NCBI GenBank assembly: GCA_013399015.1
Contig: VWZX01010411.1
Span: 26,118-90,117, forward strand
Reading direction: 5' to 3'
DNA length: 64,000 bases
Source: Galbula dea
Lineage: Eukaryota > Chordata > Aves > Piciformes > Galbulidae
The notes under the pieces: model-generated
What the model was told of the DNA's origin: nothing
Database searches by the model: none
The model's input: only the letters and a program-made list of their open reading frames with translations
Shown here: positions 53,101-62,100 of the stretch, in pieces
Layout: each line of letters begins with the position of its first letter
Position numbering within the stretch: the stretch's first letter is position 1
Program-made: the position numbers and the translations under genes

Positions 53101-56100
53101 CTGAAATGTCCTCTGACCTTGCCTGTTGCTCTCTCCAGTGAAAACACTGGTTTAGGTGTTGAGTCGCCAGTGCAAATCCCAGTTACGGTCAGACTATGCT
53201 CCATGGTTCTGGTCTGTCACAACACATGCAGCTTGTCCTGGAGCTGAAGGCACAGGACAATCCATCCTCTAACCACACACACAAGAGATGCAAGAGCAGG
53301 CAGAGCCTGTGGGTGGACTTCCAACAGTCCTGCCAACGTCCCAGAGATGTTGTGTGTCCAGGACTTGCTTTGCTTTTGCTGCCAGCCTGGCCCCGAGGCA
53401 GGAACATTCAATCCATCTATGAGCTGACTCCTCTATCGCTGTGTTTGTGAGAGGAGTCTCTCCATCGTTGGCCTTGGGCTTTCCAAGGTCTTCTCACCCA
53501 CAGTGTTTGACTGCAGGAAGCCAAAGATGCCTTGGAAGCCAAGGAGCGCTACATGGAGGAGATGGCAGACACGGCCGACGCGATTGAAATGGCAACCCTG
53601 GACAAGGAGATGGCAGAGGAGCGAGCAGAGTCCTTGCAGCAGGAGGTGGACTCCCTGAAAGAGAAGGTGGAATATCTCACCATGGACCTGGAGATCCTGA
53701 AGCACGAAATTGAAGAGAAAGGTGAGAAGGGGTCAGCTTTTGGATGGTCTCTCCCACTGCACAGGGGAGTTCCTCACTGGGGAGGAGAGCTCTCAACTTG
53801 TCTGGAGCAGTGGTGCCTCCTCACTGCTGGCTGCAGTGGGGCTGAGGCTGAGGTTTCCTTACAGCCCCTGGGGCTCTGTCCTGTGTCCCCAGCCCTGCTC
53901 AGTGGGCACAGGTATGACCATCACACGTGGGGTGGGCAGGGCAGCAGCGGCCAGCAGCTGGGTTCTGGCCTCAATGAGAAGGCAGAGATGGAGCTGCTGT
54001 GCTTTTGAGCCTTGGGACAAGAGTCCTGGGCTTAGAGGAGCTCAGAGTTAGAATCATTGAGGTTGGAAGAGTCCTTTAAGATCATCAAGTCCAACTGTCA
54101 ACCGGCACTGTCAGGTCAGCCAGGAGCACTAGTGTTGGGCACCAGGCTTTTCTTTGCTCTGGTGCAGGAGAGGTACTGCTGTGTTCCGCTTGCTGTGATG
54201 TACCTGTCCTGCTGCTGGTGTTCCTGGTGTCACTGTGGAGAACTGGATCTGCTCAGTAGTGGCTGTTCCTGCACAAGCAGAATCCTGTTTCCGTTCACTG
54301 CAGGCTCGGATGGAGCAGCATCCAGTTACCAGGTCAAACAGCTGGAAGAACAGAATGCAAGACTCAAGGAAGCTCTTGTGAGGTAGGAGGCCACTTGTGC
54401 TCCCCAGGAGTTGCCCGTGAAGTTCCTCCCTATAGCATCTCGTGCTCTTTCAGCCCAATAGCAGTTTGTGTTAGAGCACTGATCCAAGTGCTCCTCCAGA
54501 GCAGCCCATGCTGGTCCTGCTCGGGGCAAGACTTCCAGGGCTGTGATGAAAACCTTCACAATTGGCTTGCTTTGCATTTGGCAAACCTCTGCCATTAGTT
54601 TTAGTAACATCCTCATCATCTTCTTCTTTAAGATCTCTGGGTTTGTCCTCGTGTGGAGAAGCCTTGCCTTTCTGATCTCCTTTCTCAGGTCCATCTGGTT
54701 CAGCATCTCTGGTGCCGAAAGCTCTTTTGCTAAACCAGGAATCCAATTTACCATCTGGAGAGGAGCTTAACACATAGCATGCTCACTCCAAGGCCACTGC
54801 TTTCTGATCATGGACACAGCACAGCATTTACTTCACTGTTCCCATGAAAACCCTGTCCAGGCCTTCCCTGTACCATAATAGGTTAGGACATAGAGTGGTG
54901 AGGAGTTCCTCATGCTCTGGGGTTTCTCCTGAGCTCTGGTGCTCCTTTAAACATGCAACACAGAAGGGAGAATCCTTTCACTGGAGACCAGTGTAGATGG
55001 GGAGAAAGCAAACCACTTCTGTGTCATTCTTTCATGTACACAGTGCTTTGTTCCCCCAGCCTGCACAGGACATTTCTCAGACACCTCCTGTCCAGGTCCT
55101 GTTTCTTCAGCAGGTCCTGCTTCAGGTTGTTGCCTTTCCCTGGATGATCCCATCTGCCAGGGCCTGGAGCTTTGGGCCTTTTCTGTCTTAGCCTGGAGGT
55201 TCAGGTGGGGTTCCACTTGTTCCACCCTGTTGCTGCAGTCCCACTTAAGTCCTGTGTGGTGGGGCTCAGGGTGCTGGGTGGGCTTAGGTTCAGAGAACAG
55301 CCTCTGTTTTTAGACAACTATTCCTGTAGGCCAGTTGGAGGAGGTGGAAGTGTCCTCTCCTGATAGGAAACACAAGAAACTGCTTTGCAAGGACTTCCAA
55401 ACCAGTGCACATTTGGGGTGGGAGGTAGAAGATCCATGTGAGAGGAGCTCCCAGCACTTGTGCACCCTGGGCAATGCCACTTTGGGGCTGTTGCAGCTGT
55501 TCATGCAGTGGCCTCCATATAGACTCATAGAATCATGGAATTCCTTTGGTTGGAAGAAACTTAAGCTCATGGAGTCCAACCCTTAACCCATCACTGTTAG
55601 GTCACCACTAAAGCATGTCCCCCAGCACCACGTCTTCAGACTTCTCCTGCTCTGGTGCCCGGGTCTCTGCTGGGATTGTGATGGCTCTGGTTGCTCTCTG
55701 GCAGGATGCGGGACTTGTCTGCTTCAGAGAAGCAGGAACATGTGAAGCTTCAAAAGCAAATGGAGAAGAAGAACACGGAGCTGGAGTCCCTGCGGCAGCA
55801 GAGGGAGAAGCTCCAGGAGGAGGTGAAGCAGGCAGAAAAAACGGTTGATGAGCTGAAGGAGCAGGTGAGTCTTTTGAGGCCAGGATATGTGGGGCATTAG
55901 GCAACTGCTGTCAGGCAAACGTGGGCCACCTCCTGGCACAGAGCACTGTCTGCCAGTCACCCGTGGAGAGCTCGGCTTGGTGCCACCACTGCAAGGGCTG
56001 ACTTCTGGGTCCCTGTGCAAAGGCAAACCCTATTCCAGCAGTGGAGCTGCTGGTCTCTGCTTGGCCATAGGGTGGCTCCTGAGCACAGGACAGAATCGCA

Positions 56101-59100
56101 GAGCTGTTTGGGTTGGAAAAGACCTGTAAGATCATCAAGTCCAACTGTTAACCGGCACTGCCAGGTCACCACTAAACCATGTCCCTCAGCACCACATTTC
56201 CACGGCTTTTCAACCCTTCCAGGGATGGTGACTCCACCAGTGCCCTGGGCAGCCTGGGCCAGGCCTTGACAACCCACTTCTGTCAGGGAAGAAATTGTTT
56301 CTCATGTCCAACCTAAACCTCTCCTGGTACAACTTGAGGCTGTTTCTTCTCGTCCTGTTGCTCCCTGGGAGAAGAGACCAATCCCCACCTGGCTCCAACC
56401 TCCTTTCAGGGAGCTGGAGAGAGTGAGATGATCTCCCCTGAGCCTCCTTTTCTCCAGACTAACCAACCCCAGTTCCCTCAGCTGCTCCTCACAAGACTTG
56501 TGCTCTAGACCCTTCCCCACCTTTGTTGCCCTTCTTTGGGCAGCAAAGTGTCATTTACACTGAGCTAGAACTGGGTGCCAGCATCTCCAAGAGCCAAAGC
56601 CAAGCCTCTCCATGTGTCCTTCCTTCTGGGACTGCTGGCTGCTCTGGTAGGACCTGTTTGCTCTCCTGGGGGATGCTGTTCAGATCTGTCTTTGCACTTT
56701 CTGGCAGACCCTCACCTCAGGATGGGGAGATGAATATATCAGCCATGTACCACAGCTCAGCAGAATGATCCCATGGTGCTATAAAAGGACTTCTGAGCTG
56801 CTTGCTGCAGTGCGAGCTCCTGGTTGGATGTGATGTGGTATGTTCTTGCAGGTGGATGCTGCTTTGGGTGCTGAAGAGATGGTGGAGACTCTGACAGAGA
56901 GAAACTTGGACCTGGAGGAGAAGGTTCGGGAGCTGCGTGAGACTGTCGGGGACCTGGTAAGACAAACTCCCCTGCAGTGACGGCTGTGGCTGGAGGATTT
57001 GTGCTGCCTCCTTCGTGCCTGAGCTGATGTGAAGGTTGGTCCAGCTGGCACCAAGGCTGCCCAGGGGGGCACTGGGTAGCCTCTCTGCAGGCACTGCTCT
57101 CGGTACTGCTTCCCTTGCCTCAGCATAACCATGTCCTGTGGTGCCTCCTTCTTGCCAGGAAGCCATGAACGAGATGAACGACGAGCTGCAGGAGAATGCT
57201 CGCGAGACAGAGCTGGAGCTGCGGGAGCAGCTGGACATGGCCACGGCGCGGGTCCGGGAGGCAGAGAAGCGAGTGGAGGCTGCGCAGGAGACTGTGGCTG
57301 ACTATCAGCAGACCATCAAGAAATACAGAGAGCTGACTGCACACCTTCAGGTGAGGCCACTCGGTGCCCCCCATGCAGCACTGGGGCAGGTCCTGCTCCT
57401 TAGGGGGCACACCTCGGGGGCAGGAGACAGAGCGTGTGTGGGCAAGAGCGTTCCTGGAGGAGGTGATCCTTGTGGCCTCCTGTGCTGGTGGGAGAGGGGC
57501 ATGGCAGAACACAAAGGGCTGATCACCAAATCCCAGCATGGTAGGTTTTGGAAGGGGCCTTTGGGAATCATCTAGTCCAACCCCCCTCTTCCAGCATGGT
57601 CACCGAGAGCAGGTTGCCCAGGATCACCTCCAGCTAGGACTGGAATCTCTCCTGAGGAGACTCCACAACCTCTCTGGGCAGCCTGGGCCAGGGCTCCAAC
57701 ACCCTCACAACAAACAAGTTTCTCCTCCTGACCAGATGGAACCTCCTGGCTTCCAGTTTGTGCCCAGTGCCCCTTGGCCTGTCCCTGGGCACCAGTGAGC
57801 AGAGTCTGGTCCCAGCCTCTTGCCTCCAGCCTTTAGCTTTTGCTCAGCATTGAGCAGATGCCCTCTGGGGCTGCTCTTCTCCAGGCTAAGCAGCCCCAGG
57901 GCTCTCAGCCTTTCCTCCTGGCAGAGATGCTCCAGTGCCCTCAGCATCTTGGGAACCTCTCCTGGACTCTCTCAACCTTGTCTCTGTTGAACTGGGGAGC
58001 TCACAACTGGATGAAGTACTCCAAATGTGGCTTGACTAGGGCAGAGTAGAGGAGGAGGAAAATCTCCCTGGACTTGCTGCTCCAACTCTTCATGCACTCC
58101 AGGAGAATATTGACCTTCTTCGCTCATGGTTGACTTGTTATCCACGTGCTGGAGAGTGGGTTCCTCTTAGAGCTTTTCTGGGACTTCCAACAGTGCCAGA
58201 ATGCATGAGCTTCTTGTAACCTCTGGCAGCCCTTCCTGTCCCTCTGCCTGTGTCCAGATGGGGCTGGCAGAGCTGAAGAGCTGAAGTCAGCACCATGAAT
58301 CCTTGGGAACACGAGGCTCTTTCAGTCTCTTCCTGTGCTCTGCTGCTTGGGAGCTGAGTCCTGGCCAGGACAGAGCTGGGGTTGTGCCAGCACTTGATTC
58401 CCTAGGGCTCTGCTGGCCGTGGAAAGAGCTGGGTGATGAGCCTGGGTGGATTCCTTGGCTCCAATACAGACTGCACTCGGCCAAGCCCTTGGGAAGCACT
58501 AGCATTCCTCTTCCTGACTTGCATCCATCACTGTGTGTGTTGCACAAGGAGCCCTAGTGCTCCCTGAGGAAGGGCCATGGGGAGGTGAGCTGTGATGTTC
58601 TGCAGCCGTGTGAGGTCACGCATCTCCTCCAGGCTCTGTCTCATCACAGCTTCCTTCTGTGCTCAGGACGTGAACAGAGAACTCATGAGTCAGCAAGAAG
58701 CATCTGCTGAGAAGCAGCAGCAACCTCCTCCTGAGATGTTTGACTTCAAGATTAAATTTGCAGAGACGAAAGCCCATGCTAAGGTAGGGCCAGCACCAGA
58801 GCTGGGAGCTGAGCAGGATGTGGATGGTTTGTGTGGTGAGGGCTGGCCCAGGCTGTGCAGAGCCTCCCCTGCTATACTCCTGAATGTGCTGCAACCCAAA
58901 CCCCCTGAGACACTTCCGTTCTGCTCTGCTGAGGGGGCAAGGTGAGGTGAAGCAGTGTAGGAGCATTAGCTGTTGGGGCTGGGGGCTAGCAGGGTCCTGT
59001 TCTCCAAAGAGAAACCTAAATACTGCTGTGCAAAAGGGTGTTCTCTTGTCATGGAGTCTGCTCAGAGCTGACAGTGTGAGCATGGTTTCAGTCACCCTCT

Positions 59101-62100
59101 GAGCATGGTCTAGTTGTGAGCACAGGTACTTGGTGTACCCCGTAGCTGGGTGAGAACAGAGCTCCAGAGCAGTCCACAGAGCACTGAAATGTTCCCTGTG
59201 ACAGCAGGGAGTGAGGCCTTAGAATCACAGAGTCATTTGGGTTGGAGAAGACCTTTAAGATCATGGAGTCAACCATTAACCAACCAGCACTGCCAGGTCA
59301 CCACTAAACCGTGGCCCTCACCACCACATCACAGCTTTTCAACCCCTCCAGGGACGGTGACTTCACCACTGCCCTGGGCAGCCTGGGACAGACCTTGGCA
59401 ACCCTTTCATGGAAGAAATTCTTCCTCACATCAAATCCAAGTCCATCTAGCTTCCCTGGCTTCCCCTGCCCTTCAGGACATCCTCCCAAGGGTCTCTGTC
59501 AACCAGGCTCCTAAATCAGTCATCTACCCTCCAGAAGTCCAAGGTGGCTGTTGTACTGACCACCCTGCTCACTTCCTCAGGAACTGACAACAACCATTTA
59601 ATGATCACTCTGTCCAAGACAGCCTTCAACCTTCCCATCACCCACAAGTCCTTCTCTGTTCACCAGCAACACACCCAGCAGGGAGCCTTCCATCCCTAGC
59701 TCACTCACCAGCGTTAGCTGTGTCCCAGGAGGGTCCCATAAGATCTTTTGAAGGGGGTGGGATGTGCTGGGCTGGGGAGAGACTGAGTGAGCTGCCTTGA
59801 CCACGCCTTTCCTGCAGGCCATCGAGATGGAGCTGCGGCAGATGGAGGTGCAGCAGGCCAACCGGCACGTTTCCCTCCTCACCTCCTTCATGCCCGACAG
59901 CTTCCTGCGCCATGGAGGGGACCATGACTGTGTTCTGGTGCTGCTGCTCATCCCTCGGCTCATCTGCAAGGTGGGATGAGTCCCTTGGCTCCTGCCAGCC
60001 AAAGGCTGCTCTTCATTCTTCCTCTGAAGCTTTGAGCGGGGGCTGTCTCCTGAGCTGGGCTTGGAGTCTTGTTTACAAACTCCCTGTGCCATTTGGGCTA
60101 ACCAGCAGTCGGTGGCTGTGTCACAGGTCGGTGGGAAATACAGAATCCCTGGGTCCCACCATGGTTGGGGTTAGAAGGGACCTCTGGAGATCGTGTAGTC
60201 CAAACCACCTGCTCCAGCAGGGTCACCCACAGCAGGTTCCCCAGGATCATCTCCAGGTGGGGTTGGAATCTCTCCTGAAAAGGAGACTCCACAACCTCTC
60301 TGGCAGCCTGGACCAGGGCTCTGGTACCCTCACACCAAACAAGTTTCTCCTGGTCAGATGGAACTTCCTGAGTTCCAGTTTGTGCCCAGTGCCCCTTGGC
60401 CTTCCATGGGCACCACTGAGGAGCATCTGTCTGAGCAGAACAGCTCAGAGCAAGAGCATGGGAAGGCTCTGAAGGTTTGTCCTCTCCTCTCACAGGCTGA
60501 GCTGATCAGCAAGCAGGCTCAGGAGAAGTTTGAGCTGAATGAGAACTGTGCCGAGCGCTCGGGGCTGAGGGGAGCTGCTGGAGAGCAGCTGAGCTTTGCT
60601 GCTGGGCTGGTCTATTCCCTCAGCCTGCTGCAGGCCACGCTGCACAAATACGAGCAGTGAGTACCCCCCTGCCACCCACTCCACCCTGGGAGCTTGGCAG
60701 CCTCATGGCAGGACCTGTCCCTCTGCAGATAAAGAGGTTTTGTCTGGAAGAAAGCTGAGGGATTCCTTTAATTGCTTTGTGATGGGAAGTGTTCACTGCT
60801 CTTGTAACTCCTTCCTTGGTTTCCTCCCAACAATTGATAGGTGAAGGAAGCCAGTTCTCTAGTATGTGGTGTTCATTCTGCAGCTGTGACCATGTTTTGA
60901 GGCCAGAAGTAGCTTGGCTGTGTGGAGTTTTCCCTCCTTCCTGCCAGGAGATAGAATCACAGAATAGTTTGGTCTGGAAAAGACCTTTAAGATCATCGAG
61001 TCCAACCATTCCCCAGCACTGCCAGGTCACCACTAAACCATATCCCTCAGCTCCACATCTCCATGGCTTTTCAACCCGTCCAGGGATGGTGACTCCACCA
61101 GTGCCCTGGGCAGCCTGGGCCAGGCCTTGACAAACCTTTTGGGGAAGAAATTTCCAACCTAAACCTCCCCTGGCACAACTTGAGGCCATTTCCTCTTATC
61201 CTATCACCTGTTCCTTGGGAGAAGAGACTCAGAGTCTTCTCCTGCCTCCAGCACTGGCTTCTGGCCCGTAGAACTGAGTGGATTTTTGTCCTGGGGCTCC
61301 CTTTCCTTAGCTCCCACGCAGCCTGTCTCATGCTCTGGTTTCCTACAGGTGTCCTGACTTTTATTGACAGCTCTCTAGCTAGTGAGCTCTTCGGGAGGTC
61401 CACATGGTGCTCCTGTGGGAGGGTTCCAGTGGTCTGAAACGGGCTCCCAGCAGCAGAGCCCTTATTGATGGTGCCTGGAGCACGTACCTGTCCCAGCCCA
61501 ACTGACTGTGCCTGCATTCCCTTCCCAGGGCCCTGAACAAATGCAGTGTGGAGGTGTACAAGAAGGTAGGGATGCTGTACCCTGAGATGAGCGTCCACGA
61601 GCGCTCGCTGGACTTCCTGATTGAGCTGCTGCACAAGGACCAGCTGGATGAGACGGTCAACGTGGAGCCGCTGACCAAAGCCATCAAGTACTATCAGGTG
61701 GGGCTGTGGAGCTGAGGGGGGCTGGCCAAGCTTGGGGTGTTCTGGGGAACTGGGGCAGCCTCACCAAGGTGTGCTGTGCTGGATGTTGTGCCCTCGGGTA
61801 TGGTGTTCATGTGGCACATAGACAAGTTCGTTGGTAGCACTTCCCTCTGGGTGTTTTCCACCTCTGGAGCGTGCAGGATGTGAGCTGTGTCCCTTGGGGG
61901 TTCTCTGTCCATGGCAGGACACAGGCAGAAGGGATGTTGTTCTCCCATCCTACATTTCATACCTCAGTGCTGCAGGTCAGGGTTGCTGACCCTTCCAGGG
62001 CCGCCAGCTCTTTTGAGGAGGGCCTGGGGGGGTTCACAGCAAGGTTTTCCACTTCCAGTTAAAATTTGGACCAAACCCTCAAGGGTTTTGTTTTGCATTT

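Noticed and set aside
60657..60660. In-frame TGA after exon 17 as a DCTN1 nonsense mutation
   Set aside because: It spans the donor CA/GTGAGT; splicing to 61529 restores the conserved reading frame.
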